DNA of 64,000 nucleotides, taken from the NCBI GenBank assembly GCA_017656235.1, contig JACDOF010000001.1, positions 806,001-870,000 of the forward strand, written 5' to 3'. The position numbers and the translations under genes are program-made. Below, piece after piece: positions 8,970 through 18,922 of this stretch (positions within the stretch are counted from its first letter, which is position 1; every line of letters begins with the position of its first letter). The notes under the pieces are model-generated. The model saw nothing but the letters and a program-made list of their open reading frames with translations, did no database searches and was not told where the DNA came from. The DNA is from Brevibacillus sp. Lineage in GTDB: Bacteria; Bacillota; Bacilli; Brevibacillales; Brevibacillaceae.

Positions 8970-10430
8970 ATGAGCAACCCTTACGCTGACGACAGTTTGG
9001 CGCTGCACACGGATTTGTACCAGATTAACATGGCCCAAGCGTACTGGAAGCAGAACATGCACAATCGGAAAGCTGTATTTGAACTATACTTTCGCAGGAT
9101 TCCGTTCGGAAACGGTTACGGCATCTTTGCCGGTCTGGAGCGGATCGTGGAGTATCTGCGGGATTTTCGGTTCAGCGAAAGCGATTTGGCCTATCTGAAA
9201 GAAGAGTTGGGGTATGAGCAGGCGTTCCTCGACTTTCTCGCCAATGTCCGCTTTACCGGCACCCTCCATTCCATGAGGGAAGGCGAGCTGGTCTTTGGCA
9301 ATGAACCCATTCTGCGCGTAGAAGCCAACCTGGTGGAAGCGCAGCTGATCGAAACCGCTCTTCTCAACATTGTCAACTACCAAACCCTGATCGCCACCAA
9401 GGCATCGCGGATCAAGCAGGTGATCGGCGATCAGGATGCCTACGAATTCGGTTCAAGGCGGGCTCATGAAATGGATGCTGCTGTATGGGGCGCTCGCGCT
9501 GCCTACATCGGCGGATTTGAAGGGACCAGCAACGTGCGTGCCGGCAAAAAGTTCGGTATACCGGTTATCGGAACCCACGCCCATTCTTTTGTGCAGGCAT
9601 TCCCCGACGAGTACACCGCCTTTCGCGCCTATGCCGAAACCCACAAGAACTGCGTCTTTCTCGTTGATACGTACGATACGCTCAAATCGGGCGTCCCCAA
9701 CGCGATCCGGGTAGCAAAAGAGTTGGGAGATGCGATTAACTTTATCGGAATCCGTCTGGACAGTGGTGACCTGGCGTTCCTGTCCAAGGCAGCAAGAAAA
9801 ATGCTGGATGAAGCAGGCTTTTCAACAGCCAAGATTATCGCTTCCAACGACCTGGATGAGGATACGATCATCAATCTGCGCGCGCAGGGGGCCAGCATTG
9901 ATGCTTGGGGAATCGGGACAAAACTGATCACGGCTTACACACAAGCCGCGTTGGGCGCGGTTTACAAGCTGGTGGCAATTGAAGACGATGCCGGCAACAT
10001 GGTAGACGTGATCAAGATTTCAGGTAATCCGGAGAAGATTACCACCCCGGGCCTGAAAAAGGTGTATCGCATTGTAAACCGGATCAACCAGCACGCTGAA
10101 GGAGATTACATCGCCCTGCAGGATGAGAATCCTGGCAAAGAAGAAAGGCTGAAAATGTTCCATCCGGTGCACACCTTTATCAGCAAGTTTGTGACCAACT
10201 TTGAGGCACGCGACCTCCATGTCGAAGTGATACGGAAAGGTGAGCCGGTGTATCCGCTGCCCGCGATCGAGGACATCCGCGCATTTGCGGCAGACAACCT
10301 CAACCTTCTCTGGGACGAATACAAACGGTCGCTAAATCCGGAAGAATACCCCGTTGATTTGAGCACGCGATGCTGGGAGAACAAGATGGCGATCATCGAA
10401 GCAGTCAAACAAAAGATAAAGGAGCGGTGA
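8970..10430 (+). CDS. pncB: Nicotinate phosphoribosyltransferase
   Basis: A 486-residue enzyme that makes nicotinate mononucleotide from nicotinate and PRPP. It starts with the diagnostic DSLALHTDLYQINMAQAYW and contains FGSRRAHEMDAAVWGARAAYIGGFEGTSN, the active-site GTHAHSFVQAF with the phosphorylatable His, and FIGIRLDSGDLAFLS. The length is standard for the Gram-positive class. The ATG at 8970 is 11 nt after GGGAAGGGAG. It is co-transcribed with pncA. Confidence 0.95.
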   Translation: MSNPYADDSLALHTDLYQINMAQAYWKQNMHNRKAVFELYFRRIPFGNGYGIFAGLERIVEYLRDFRFSESDLAYLKEELGYEQAFLDFLANVRFTGTLHSMREGELVFGNEPILRVEANLVEAQLIETALLNIVNYQTLIATKASRIKQVIGDQDAYEFGSRRAHEMDAAVWGARAAYIGGFEGTSNVRAGKKFGIPVIGTHAHSFVQAFPDEYTAFRAYAETHKNCVFLVDTYDTLKSGVPNAIRVAKELGDAINFIGIRLDSGDLAFLSKAARKMLDEAGFSTAKIIASNDLDEDTIINLRAQGASIDAWGIGTKLITAYTQAALGAVYKLVAIEDDAGNMVDVIKISGNPEKITTPGLKKVYRIVNRINQHAEGDYIALQDENPGKEERLKMFHPVHTFISKFVTNFEARDLHVEVIRKGEPVYPLPAIEDIRAFAADNLNLLWDEYKRSLNPEEYPVDLSTRCWENKMAIIEAVKQKIKER

Positions 10431-10539
10431 CCGGTATCACCAAGGAACCAACTGCTGCAACCACCGCTTGTTCAGCGGTCAAAGCTGCCGGTCTCTGCCC
10501 CCCTCCATTTTACTTGGAAGGAGAGGGATGCCCTCCCCC

Positions 10540-12016
10540 TCAGACCGACTCCTTCGACTCTGCTTCTTCTTTTAGCAGCAGGGACTTCACCTGTTCCCGT
10601 TTGCTTTTCTCAGCCAGCACATACAGGATATCGCCCCCGAGCAGTTTCGTTGATCCTCTTGGGGTGACGATCTTGTTACCGCGGATAATGGCGGTAATCA
10701 GTGCGTCATTCGGGAGGGGAATCGACCGTATTTCAGATCCGGCGATAACGGCACGTTCGCTTACGTGCACTTCGATCATTTCTGAATTGGTTTTTCCGAT
10801 AGACACCAGTTCCAGACTATGAGGAGTCACCGTGTTCTCACCGGTTGAAAGCCCCCATCTCCTCGCCAGTGGTGAGAGTGTCGCACCCTGGATCAGCGCG
10901 GAAGTGAGCACAACGAAAAATACCACATTGAAAAACAGCTGGCCTTTCTCGACACCGGACAGCAGGGGATAGGTGGCCAGGACGATTGGTACGGCACCGC
11001 GCAGACCGGCCCAAGAGATAAACAATTTCTCTTTCCAGGTATATGAAGTAAACAAGGTACTGACGAATACCCCGATTGGTCGGGCCACAAGCATCAACAA
11101 GCTGGAAAGAGCGAGACCCTGCCATGCTATCGCTGGCAGCTCGTGCGGGAATACCAACAAGCCTAGAAGGATAAACATGAGAATCTGCATCATCCAGGCA
11201 AACCCTTCGTTAAAGCGGAAGATGGAATGGCGGTAAATGATGTCGGAGTTCCCCATCACAAGTGCCATCACGTAAACAGCCAAAAGGCCGCTCCCTTCCA
11301 ATAACGAGGTACAGCTATACGTCAGTACGGACAGTGACAGGGACAGCACAGGGTAGAGCCCGGAAGAATCCAGGTTAATCTTGTTGATCATCCATACGGA
11401 TGCCTTTCCGAATACCAGCCCCATCAGCAACCCGAAAGCCATCTGCCAGAGGAACGAAAAACAGAGCTGAAGAAAGCTGGCCTTCGGAATGAGCAGCAGT
11501 TCAATCAGCGAGACCGTCAAAAACACAGCCATCGGATCGTTGGGTTCCAGACTCCGCTTCCAGCAACGAAGTAATGCGCCTCTTGATGTTCTGATTCCCC
11601 AGTACGGCAAACACAGCCGCCGCATCGGTCGAGCCAACGATCGCGCCAAATAGCAATCCTTCCAACCAGCTCAGGTTCAGGGTAAAGACAGCAAACAGAC
11701 CGATTACCACAGTCGTGACCACAACGCCGATGGTCGCCAGGGAAAGAGCAGGGGCGATCACCGGTTTTACATCAGACCATTTGGTTTGCAATCCACCCTC
11801 AAACAAAATCACAATCAGCGCCAGTATACCGAATAATTGCGTCAGTGCCGCATTGTCAAAGTAGATGAAATTGTTCAGAAGCATCCCCACGCCGATAAAA
11901 AAGACCAGCGATGGGAGGCCGATCCGCGAAGAAAACTTGGTCGTCAGCACCCCTACGATCAACAGAATCGCAAATAATAAAATGGTGTTATCTGTCGTGA
12001 ATCCCAATATGGACAC
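10540..12016 (-). pseudogene. CPA1-type Na+(K+)/H+ antiporter, single-base frameshift
   Basis: Two overlapping frames together make one antiporter of about 490 residues with a C-terminal TrkA-C (RCK_C) domain. The N-terminal part (12016 to about 11545) has VFFIGVGMLLNNFIYFD, ILFEGGLQTKW and GAIVGSTDAAAVFAVL. The C-terminal part (about 11545 to 10540) resumes at EPNDPMAVFLTVSLIELLL. The family expects ESGTNDPMA across the join; here a GGG run at 11542-11544 (CCC on the coding strand) holds one base too many. It is either a true frameshift or an assembly error. The start is GTG 12016 or, with better spacing from AGAAGG, TTG 12007. Confidence 0.8.
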
Positions 12017-12198
12017 CTTCTTGTCACGTTCCGGTTAATCGAAAGATCGTATCATGGATATTTTACTATACATCGGTTGGTAACGGAAACAGCACGCCCG
12101 CCATGCTTTGCAAACGAAAGCAAATTGAAACATTTGTCTGAAACTTTCATCCCTGCCTTTCGTACTGAGTAAGGAAGAAACGAAAAGGAGAGGGAAAA

Positions 12199-13035
12199 AT
12201 GGATGACAAAAACGTAGTCAGAATGAACCAGCCGCTAAAATTTGGCGGCGGGAAGCTCATAGGCGGGATACTGCTGGCGGTGATTGCAGCTGTAATCGGT
12301 TTTCAGTCATTTACCATCGTCGAGGCGGGACACCGTGGCGTGGTGCTTCAGTTGGGAGCGGTTCAGCCCTATGTGTTGGATGAGGGCCTTCATTTTAAAA
12401 TCCCCTTTATTCAAAAGGTCATTCAGATGGAGGTTCGGGTTCAAAAGTCCGAAACCAGTCAAACATCTGCTTCCCGCGACCTGCAGACCGTTTCAACCAC
12501 CATTGCCGTCAACCATCATCTGGATGCCAACAACGTAAACAAGCTTTATCAGCAAGTTGGTTTTGAGTACGGAAGCCGCATTGTCGACCCGGCAATCGCT
12601 GAGTCGTTAAAAGCGGTCACCGCACAGTACACGGCAGAAGAATTGATCTCAAAGCGCTCGGAAGTGAGTGCCAAGGTGAAGGAAGTCCTGTCGCAAAAAC
12701 TGTCAAACTATAACATTATCCTGGACGAGATCAATATTAGGGAATTCATGTTCAGTGAAGAATATAACCGCGCCATTGAGGCAAAACAGGTGGCCGAGCA
12801 GCAAGCGCTGAAGTCAAAACTGGACCTGGAACGCATCAAAATCGAAAAAGAGCAGGAGATCACAAAGGCACAGGCTCAGGCGGAAGCCCTTCGCTTGCAG
12901 AAGCAGGAAGTAACTCCTGAACTGATTCAACTGAGGCAGATCGAAGCGCAGCTTGAGGCCATCCGCCGCTGGGATGGAAAATTACCCAACGTGACTGGTG
13001 GTACCGTGCCGTTTATAAATGTCGGCACCCAATAG
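12199..13035 (+). CDS. Prohibitin/SPFH domain membrane protein
   Basis: A 278-residue SPFH (stomatin/prohibitin/HflK) protein. One transmembrane helix lies near residues 20-40, followed by the SPFH core (VVLQLGAVQPYVLDEGLHFKIPFIQKVIQMEVRVQKSE). A long charged coiled coil (about 190-250) is rich in Glu, Gln, Lys and Ala. Such proteins assemble into membrane rings that scaffold other membrane proteins; the partner cannot be told. The start is the ATG at 12199 after AAAAGGAGAGGG. A hairpin terminator follows. Confidence 0.9.
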   Translation: MDDKNVVRMNQPLKFGGGKLIGGILLAVIAAVIGFQSFTIVEAGHRGVVLQLGAVQPYVLDEGLHFKIPFIQKVIQMEVRVQKSETSQTSASRDLQTVSTTIAVNHHLDANNVNKLYQQVGFEYGSRIVDPAIAESLKAVTAQYTAEELISKRSEVSAKVKEVLSQKLSNYNIILDEINIREFMFSEEYNRAIEAKQVAEQQALKSKLDLERIKIEKEQEITKAQAQAEALRLQKQEVTPELIQLRQIEAQLEAIRRWDGKLPNVTGGTVPFINVGTQ

Positions 13036-13057
13036 AGTCAAAGCCGCACCCAAAACA

Positions 13058-13100
13058 AGCCCTCTGTCCGAACGCTTCCGCAGGCAGAGGGCTCTTGTCC
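13058..13100 (+). terminator. Terminator-like hairpin after the SPFH gene
   Basis: AGCCCTCTG pairs with CAGAGGGCT across an 18-nt loop; an outer ACA/TGT pairing extends the stem past a bulge. The T-tract is poor, so strength is uncertain. Confidence 0.55.
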
Positions 13101-13334
13101 AATTACTTGCTCTTTTTCCATGGTTCCCTTGCCAGGTATTTTACAATGACCTTCAATGCTTGTCATGTTATCATGACCTTGTGTTTGGTTGAGGGGATCT
13201 CATACAGCAGGGAAGCAAACATTGCGCTTGCGCTATCAATAAACGATATGCATCGGTAAACCAAACGTTTTGTATAAACGGACAAGCTGTTCCGTTTGCG
13301 TTTGTACCAAAACCAACAGAGGAAGGATGATACC

Positions 13335-13886
13335 ATGAAAAAGCAGATGATGGGAATGCTTGTGGCTGCAGCACTCACAACGGGCTTCGTCCAGCCTTCC
13401 CACGCTGCTTCTGTCAATGCAGGGGAGTATGTCAACCAGGTGGCCATACGGGAGAACATCATCCAAGCAGGGTTACAGTACCTGGGCACCCCGTACGAAT
13501 ACGGTTCATCTCGCAGTTCCAAGACAACGATGGATTGCTCTGAATTCGTCATGTGGGCATACCGTGAAGGAGCCGGTATCGACTTGGGACGCGGAAGTTC
13601 CAGAAGCCAAATGAAGTATGTAAAAACGCACGGAACCGTCACGTATGACATCAACCAGTTGAAAAAAGGTGACATTGTTTTCTTCATGAGTTACCGGGGA
13701 TCCGACCCAAGCGATTATGCTGGCATTGACCCCAGCCAGCAGCGCATTACCCATGTTGCGCTCTACATGGGAGACAATAAACTGCTGCATACCTTCAGCA
13801 AAAAAGCAGGTGGAGTGAAGATCACGGAGTTTCAAGGAACGTCCTGGGGACTTCGGTTTATCGCAGGTGGCAGCCTGCTCTCCTGA
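13335..13886 (+). CDS. Secreted NlpC/P60 peptidoglycan endopeptidase
   Basis: A 183-residue exported cysteine peptidase. Residues 1-24 form a signal peptide ending near PSHAAS. The NlpC/P60 domain follows, with the catalytic Cys in TTMDCSEFVMWAYREG and the catalytic His in RITHVALYMGDNK. There are no LysM or SH3 wall-binding domains, unlike many Bacillus homologues. The start is the ATG at 13335 after GGAAGG. The gene is monocistronic with a perfect terminator behind it. Confidence 0.92.
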   Translation: MKKQMMGMLVAAALTTGFVQPSHAASVNAGEYVNQVAIRENIIQAGLQYLGTPYEYGSSRSSKTTMDCSEFVMWAYREGAGIDLGRGSSRSQMKYVKTHGTVTYDINQLKKGDIVFFMSYRGSDPSDYAGIDPSQQRITHVALYMGDNKLLHTFSKKAGGVKITEFQGTSWGLRFIAGGSLLS

Positions 13887-13920
13887 TGGAGAAACAAGCG
13901 GCAATAACAGAGCATTGTAA

Positions 13921-13958
13921 ATCCTGTATCACGATTCACGTGATACAGGATTTTTTTC
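13921..13958 (+). terminator. Intrinsic terminator after the NlpC/P60 gene
   Basis: A perfect 13-bp stem (ATCCTGTATCACG and its complement), a 5-nt loop (ATTCA) and a run of seven T. Confidence 0.93.
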
Positions 13959-14093
13959 GCGAATACAGGGGAAACAGAGCATACGTACATCAATACCTTC
14001 TTTACACGGAGTAAAAATCAGGCTAACGTGGAAAGAGGGGTTTCACTTTCGAAGTCACTTGTTGCAGATCAATCCATGAAGGAGCTCATTTAC

Positions 14094-14804
14094 GTGGATC
14101 AGCATAGGGCGACCGAAACAGACACTGTCTTCAAGTCCGATAAACAGGGAAATGAAAAACGTATTCTCATTGTTACCTCCGTTTCGGCGGAGAAGGATGC
14201 GGTATTACAAGGGCTTCGCGAGTCCCGTAGATTCGACGTTTTGGTAGGCGGCGTTGGTCCGGCCAGTGCTGCCGCCTATACTGCCAGGGCATTGTCCACA
14301 GCTCCTTGCAGGTACGGCCTGGTCGTATGCGCGGGGATCGGTGGAGGGTTTCCCAACCAGGCAGGGGTAGGCTCCTTGGTGGTGGCCAATGAAATCGTTG
14401 CGGCTGATCTGGGGGCAGAAACGCCGGATGGTTTTTTAAGCCTGGACGAGCTGGGTTTTGGCTCCATACGTATCCCGGTGGACCAAAGCCTGCTGGAGAA
14501 GGTGAGTGAGGCGCTGCGCGCTGCCGGCCTGCCGATCACGACTGGTCCGGTGCTTACGGTATCGACTGTAACAGGTACTGCCGAAACAGCCTTGAAATTG
14601 GCCAGTCGAATACCAGGTGCCGCCGCGGAGGCGATGGAGGGCTACGGCGTAGCGATGGCCGCACACGCACATGGCCTGCCCATCCTGGAAATCCGCGCCG
14701 TGTCCAATCTGGTTGGTCCGCGAGATCGCAGTGCCTGGCGGATCAAAGAGGCTCTTGCCGCACTGCAATCGGCAAGTTCCGTATTGCTGGAGGTGTTACC
14801 ATGA
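14094..14804 (+). CDS. mqnB: Futalosine hydrolase
   Basis: A nucleoside-hydrolase/phosphorylase-fold enzyme that cleaves futalosine to dehypoxanthine futalosine in the futalosine menaquinone pathway. Visible are ILIVTSVSAEKDAVLQGL, GGVGPASAAAYTAR, VVCAGIGGGFPN and the substrate-site segment AAEAMEGYGVAMAAHAHGLPILEIRAVSN. I choose the GTG at 14094 (236 residues), 9 nt after AAGGAG; a longer GTG start at 14028 has no convincing ribosome site. Its stop overlaps the mqnD start (ATGA), showing translational coupling. Confidence 0.9.
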   Translation: MDQHRATETDTVFKSDKQGNEKRILIVTSVSAEKDAVLQGLRESRRFDVLVGGVGPASAAAYTARALSTAPCRYGLVVCAGIGGGFPNQAGVGSLVVANEIVAADLGAETPDGFLSLDELGFGSIRIPVDQSLLEKVSEALRAAGLPITTGPVLTVSTVTGTAETALKLASRIPGAAAEAMEGYGVAMAAHAHGLPILEIRAVSNLVGPRDRSAWRIKEALAALQSASSVLLEVLP

Positions 14805-15637
14805 AGATTGCTTTCTCGCCATGCCCAAATGATACCTTTGTGTTCCACGCCTGGGTACACGGTCTGGTACCCGGTGCTCCGCAGCTGGACGTCATGTATG
14901 CAGATATCGATGTGACCAACAAGCTGGCAGCCGGCTCCAATGGACCGGATATCCTGAAGATTTCCTATGCAGCTCTGCCGTGGGTATTGTCCGAATACGC
15001 CCTCCTTCCTTGCGGCGGGGCGTTGGGCAGAGGATGTGGACCGCTCATTTTGACACAGAGCAGTATCGGCAATCAGGACCCATCTGCATTGTCCAGGGGG
15101 CGGATCGCCGTCCCCAGTGAACGATCAACAGCCTATCTGTTGTTCCGGTTGTGGGCTGCGCAAAACGTTCCCCACGGCGTGGGCGATATTGTGATCATGC
15201 CCTTTCACCAGATTATGCCAGCCGTACGTGATGGTGAGGTGGACGCTGGGCTGGTGATTCACGAGGCACGCTTTACCTATCCCCGGTATGGGCTTACGTT
15301 ATTGACAGACTTGGGAAGTTGGTGGGAAGCCGACACCGGATTGCCGATTCCACTCGGGGCGATTGTGGCCCGAAGATCCCTGGATCTGGAATCCATCGCC
15401 CGTTGGATACGCGCGTCTGTCGAATACGCGTGGAGCAATCCCGATGCATCTCGTGCGTACGTTCTCAGCCATGCGCAGGAAATGTCCCCTGATGTCGCGC
15501 AGGCACACATCGACTTGTACGTAAACGACTTTACGGCCAATCTGGGAGAAGAAGGTTACGCGGCAGTCACCGCACTGCTCAGCCGGGCTGCAGAAGAAGG
15601 ACTTGTACCCCATGTGGACCTCGCTGCACTGCGCTGA
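14801..15637 (+). CDS. mqnD: 1,4-dihydroxy-6-naphthoate synthase
   Basis: A 278-residue periplasmic-binding-protein-fold enzyme that converts cyclic dehypoxanthine futalosine to 1,4-dihydroxy-6-naphthoate. The family signature FSPCPNDTFVFHAWVHG opens the protein, SYAALPWVLSEYALLPCGGALGRGCGP forms the substrate pocket, and the catalytic His is in VIHEARFTYP. It overlaps mqnB by 4 nt. mqnA, mqnC and mqnE are not in the window. Confidence 0.94.
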   Translation: MKIAFSPCPNDTFVFHAWVHGLVPGAPQLDVMYADIDVTNKLAAGSNGPDILKISYAALPWVLSEYALLPCGGALGRGCGPLILTQSSIGNQDPSALSRGRIAVPSERSTAYLLFRLWAAQNVPHGVGDIVIMPFHQIMPAVRDGEVDAGLVIHEARFTYPRYGLTLLTDLGSWWEADTGLPIPLGAIVARRSLDLESIARWIRASVEYAWSNPDASRAYVLSHAQEMSPDVAQAHIDLYVNDFTANLGEEGYAAVTALLSRAAEEGLVPHVDLAALR

Positions 15638-15680
15638 GCCCATCCCTGATATGTGATGAACACGGCGAACAAGAGGGGGA

Positions 15681-16424
15681 ATGAAAATGAATGATTTCAC
15701 AGAACTGATACAGCGGCACCGTTCCATAAGACGATTCAAACCGGATGGAATCACGCCAGAACAGTTGAACGCAATTTTACGTTCTGCGCAGGCGGCCTCC
15801 ACTTCCAGCAATGTACAGGCGTACAGCGTGATCGGCGTAACGGATTCCGCCAAGAAAAGGGAACTGGCTGTCCTCGCTGGAGATCAGAAGTACGTGGAGC
15901 AGTGTCCGCTATTTCTGGTCTGGTGTGCTGATTTGCTGCGGCTCCGTCATGCCTGCGGAAAGCAGGGGATCGAGATGGTGCACGGCACGATGGAAAACTT
16001 CATCGTGGCGACGGTGGATGTGTCCCTGGCAGCGCAAAATGCGGCGATAGCCGCAGAATCCATGGGGCTGGGCATCGTCTATATCGGCGGCATCCGCAAT
16101 CAGCCCCGAGAAGTGACCCGGCTGCTCCAGCTCCCTGAACTGGTCTATCCGGTTTTTGGGATGTGCATCGGCTACCCTGATCAAGATCCCATGCCCCGGC
16201 CGCGGCTTCCGCTTGCTGCGGTGTACCATGAGAACGCCTATTCGACGGCTTCCTTTGATCGCGCAATCGACGAGTATGATGTCGTCATGCGAGAGTATTA
16301 TCGACAGCGCACGGGAGGCAAACGGGATACGTCATGGTCACAGGAGATGGGCGAAAAGTTTAGACAGGCGGCACGGAAGCATATGCGCGCATATCTGGAA
16401 GAGCAGGGGTTTGGGTTTGAGTAA
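15681..16424 (+). CDS. Nitroreductase family NADPH:FMN oxidoreductase (NfsA-like)
   Basis: A 247-residue FMN-dependent NfsA/FRP-type reductase. It begins with the conserved LIQRHRSIRRFKPDGI and has SSNVQAYSVIGV, a central AAQNAAIAAESMGLGIVYIGGIRNQP and GMCIGYPDQDPMPRPRLPLAAVYHEN. These enzymes reduce nitro-compounds, quinones, azo dyes or flavins using NADPH; the natural substrate is unknown. The start is the ATG at 15681 after AAGAGGGGG, 43 bp behind mqnD, so it may be read through from the menaquinone genes. Confidence 0.9.
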   Translation: MKMNDFTELIQRHRSIRRFKPDGITPEQLNAILRSAQAASTSSNVQAYSVIGVTDSAKKRELAVLAGDQKYVEQCPLFLVWCADLLRLRHACGKQGIEMVHGTMENFIVATVDVSLAAQNAAIAAESMGLGIVYIGGIRNQPREVTRLLQLPELVYPVFGMCIGYPDQDPMPRPRLPLAAVYHENAYSTASFDRAIDEYDVVMREYYRQRTGGKRDTSWSQEMGEKFRQAARKHMRAYLEEQGFGFE

Positions 16425-16474
16425 CCCCTGCCAATCTTGTTTGCATCATGAAACTGGTCAAATAAATGCCCGCC

Positions 16475-16508
16475 TTGTATATAACCATATAGTTATAATA
16501 TTATGGTT
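16475..16508 (+). promoter_or_regulatory. ars promoter with ArsR operator-like inverted repeat
   Basis: TTGTAT (16475-16480) and TATTAT (16499-16504) are 18 bp apart. An inverted repeat AACCATA (16483-16489) / TATGGTT (16502-16508) covers the spacer and -10, the expected place for a repressor. It is 22 bp upstream of the arsR start. Confidence 0.6.
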
Positions 16509-16529
16509 TTGGAAAGGAGGGATGCGCCA

Positions 16530-16853
16530 ATGGACACGAATCGACTCGCAGCTGCGTTGAAAGCACTAGCTGATCCCACAAGATTAAAAATCATTGCCCT
16601 GTTAAACACCCGTAGTTGCTGCGTATGCGAACTTGTTCCGATTTTTGGGATTTCGCAACCGGCTGTCTCCAAACACATGAGTCGATTGAAAAGTGCAGAA
16701 CTGGTGGTTGAAACGAGAAAGGGGCAATGGGTTTTCTATTCCATAAACCGTGAACGTTTGAAGCAAGTGTGCTGCGCATTGGAAAATTTGCCCGACTGCT
16801 CCCATGAGTTTGAGAAACTTGCAGAACAGGGGCGGCTGGTCACCTGCGAGTAG
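16530..16853 (+). CDS. arsR: ArsR-family arsenite-responsive repressor
   Basis: A 107-residue winged-helix repressor. The alpha-3 metal site Cys30-Cys31-Val-Cys33-Glu matches the ArsR CVC type, followed by the recognition helix GISQPAVSKHMSRLKSAELV. More cysteines lie near the C-terminus (QVCCALENLPDCS). It is released from DNA by As(III)/Sb(III) in the family. The ATG at 16530 is 9 nt after AAGGAGG. It leads an arsR-arsB-arsC operon and probably represses its own promoter. Confidence 0.93.
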   Translation: MDTNRLAAALKALADPTRLKIIALLNTRSCCVCELVPIFGISQPAVSKHMSRLKSAELVVETRKGQWVFYSINRERLKQVCCALENLPDCSHEFEKLAEQGRLVTCE

Positions 16854-16905
16854 AACGGCAGATAAAACGACAGGATTGACAGAATAAAGGATCGGAGAGA
16901 GATTC

Positions 16906-18204
16906 ATGACTGCTGCATTAAGTGCGTTTCTCATCTTTGCCGTGACATTAACCTTTGTCATATGGCAGCCAAAAGGACTAAACATCGGATGGTCTGCGAC
17001 TGGCGGAGCCATTATGGCCTTGTTGTTCGGTGTAGTCAGTTTTGCAGACGTTATGACAGTCACAGGAATTGTATGGAACGCCACACTGGCCTTTGTGGCT
17101 GTCATTTTCATTTCACTGATTTTGGACGAGATCGGATTTTTTGAGTGGTCGGCCTTGCATATGGCCCGACTTGCCAGAGGAAACGGACGACTGATGTTCA
17201 TCTATGTGGTTCTCTTGGGAGCAGCTGTAGCTGCCTTCTTCGCGAATGATGGAGCTGCTCTTATCTTGACACCGATTGTTCTTGCACAAGTGAGAGCATT
17301 GAATGTTCCTGACAAGATGATCCTGCCCTTTATCATGGCCAGTGGGTTTGTAGCAGATACAACTTCGCTGCCGCTTATCGTAAGCAACCTGGTGAACATC
17401 GTATCTGCCGACTACTTTGGCATTGGTTTCGTTGAATACGCCTCACGCATGATTGTTCCAAATTTCTTTTCGCTAGGAGCGAGTCTGGTTGTCCTGTATT
17501 TTTATTTCCGAAAAGATATTCCCCGACAATACGACCTTTCACAGCTGAAACAGCCCAAGGAAGCGCTGAAAGACATTCGTCTGTTCCGTCTGTCCTGGGT
17601 TATTCTAGGCATCCTCCTGGCAGGCTACCTGATGGGGGAAATCATCGCTATTCCCGTTTCTGTTAGCGCAGGGGGGGCAGCTCTCCTCTTCATGTTGGCC
17701 GCGCAAAGGAGCAAGGCTGTGCAGGTAATGCAAACGTTCAAAGATGCCCCTTGGGCTGTCGTCGTATTTTCCATCGGGATGTACGTTGTTGTGTATGGTT
17801 TGCGAAATGTCGGATTAACCGATCTGTTGGGTGAATTGATCCAGGCGGTTACTGACCAAGGATTGTTCGCCGCAACGGTTGGGATGGGCTTCCTGTCAGC
17901 TTTTTTGTCTTCTCTGATGAACAATATGCCAACAGTCATGATTGACGCGCTCGCGATTCATGGCACGCAAACAACCGGGGTGATTCGGGAAGCGCTGGTG
18001 TACGCCAACGTAATCGGCTGCGACCTCGGGCCGAAGATTACGCCTATTGGCTCACTTGCTACGCTTCTGTGGCTGCACGTCTTGTCCCGCAAAGGCGTAA
18101 CCATTACGTGGGGACAATACTTCAAGACGGGGATCGTCTTGACCATTCCAACACTGTTTATCACCTTGTTTGGGTTATTTGTCTGGTTACAAGTTGTCGT
18201 ATAA
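16906..18204 (+). CDS. arsB: ArsB/NhaD-type arsenite efflux permease
   Basis: A 432-residue polytopic membrane protein of the ion-transporter superfamily with about 11 hydrophobic segments. Recognisable are [88 protein letters not shown] and [26 protein letters not shown], all typical of ArsB. It expels arsenite. The ATG at 16906 follows GGAGAGAG. It lies between arsR and arsC in one operon. Confidence 0.93.
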   Translation: MTAALSAFLIFAVTLTFVIWQPKGLNIGWSATGGAIMALLFGVVSFADVMTVTGIVWNATLAFVAVIFISLILDEIGFFEWSALHMARLARGNGRLMFIYVVLLGAAVAAFFANDGAALILTPIVLAQVRALNVPDKMILPFIMASGFVADTTSLPLIVSNLVNIVSADYFGIGFVEYASRMIVPNFFSLGASLVVLYFYFRKDIPRQYDLSQLKQPKEALKDIRLFRLSWVILGILLAGYLMGEIIAIPVSVSAGGAALLFMLAAQRSKAVQVMQTFKDAPWAVVVFSIGMYVVVYGLRNVGLTDLLGELIQAVTDQGLFAATVGMGFLSAFLSSLMNNMPTVMIDALAIHGTQTTGVIREALVYANVIGCDLGPKITPIGSLATLLWLHVLSRKGVTITWGQYFKTGIVLTIPTLFITLFGLFVWLQVVV

Positions 18205-18238
18205 ACAATCCTTCGACGTATAGGGAGGTTAACAACTC

Positions 18239-18664
18239 ATGGATCATAAACCACTCGTGTACTTTCTATGCACTGGAAACTCCTGCCGCAGTCAGATGGC
18301 TGAAGGATTCCTGAAGTCTTTGGGCGGCGACCGTTACGAAGTAAAGAGCGCTGGTCTTGAAGCGCACGGCCTGAATCCGCGTGCCGTACAAGTAATGAAG
18401 GAAGCCGGCGTTGACATCGGCAACCATACATCTGACGTCATTGACCTTGAAACGCTAAATCGTGCCGATTACGTGATAACGCTATGCGGACATGCCGATG
18501 AGCATTGTCCCATGATTTCCAACAAGAATGCGATAAAATGGCACTGGGGCTTTGACGACCCGGCAAAGGCAGTCGGTACTGAGGAGGAGATCATGACCAG
18601 CTTTCGCATTGTCCGCGATGCCATCAAGAATCGTATTGAACAATTCCTGAAGGAAGCAAAGTAA
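18239..18664 (+). CDS. arsC: Arsenate reductase, thioredoxin-coupled type
   Basis: A 141-residue LMW-phosphatase-fold arsenate reductase. The catalytic P-loop CTGNSCRS starts at Cys11. The resolving pair is in [13 protein letters not shown], and [18 protein letters not shown] completes the family pattern. It reduces arsenate to arsenite for export by ArsB, taking electrons from thioredoxin. The start is the ATG at 18239 after GGGAGG. It is the last gene of the ars operon and is followed by a terminator-like hairpin. Confidence 0.96.
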   Translation: MDHKPLVYFLCTGNSCRSQMAEGFLKSLGGDRYEVKSAGLEAHGLNPRAVQVMKEAGVDIGNHTSDVIDLETLNRADYVITLCGHADEHCPMISNKNAIKWHWGFDDPAKAVGTEEEIMTSFRIVRDAIKNRIEQFLKEAK

Positions 18665-18727
18665 ATCCCGTTTTCCAGGGAAGGGTGCCAATGGTCCGTG
18701 AGGAGCGCCTTTGCCTGGCCAGCGAAC

Positions 18728-18774
18728 AGTCCTGCTTCTCTGCTGATCAGGCAGCAGCGTGAGTAGGACTTTTG
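18728..18774 (+). terminator. Terminator-like hairpin after arsC
   Basis: AGTCCTGCT pairs with AGTAGGACT (one wobble) and an inner CTGCTG/CAGCAG helix continues the stem; a short TTTT follows. Confidence 0.6.
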
Positions 18775-18922
18775 TCCCCTTCGGAGCACTTTGTCTGCAC
18801 GCTGTCCTCGATCAGAGATAGAGAAGATCTTTTCACAATTGCGCATGTTCCCTATGACACCTTATTTTGTGGTAAAGTAAATATACTTATCAACTTCGCC
18901 TGTTTGGAAAGGAGAGTATTTC

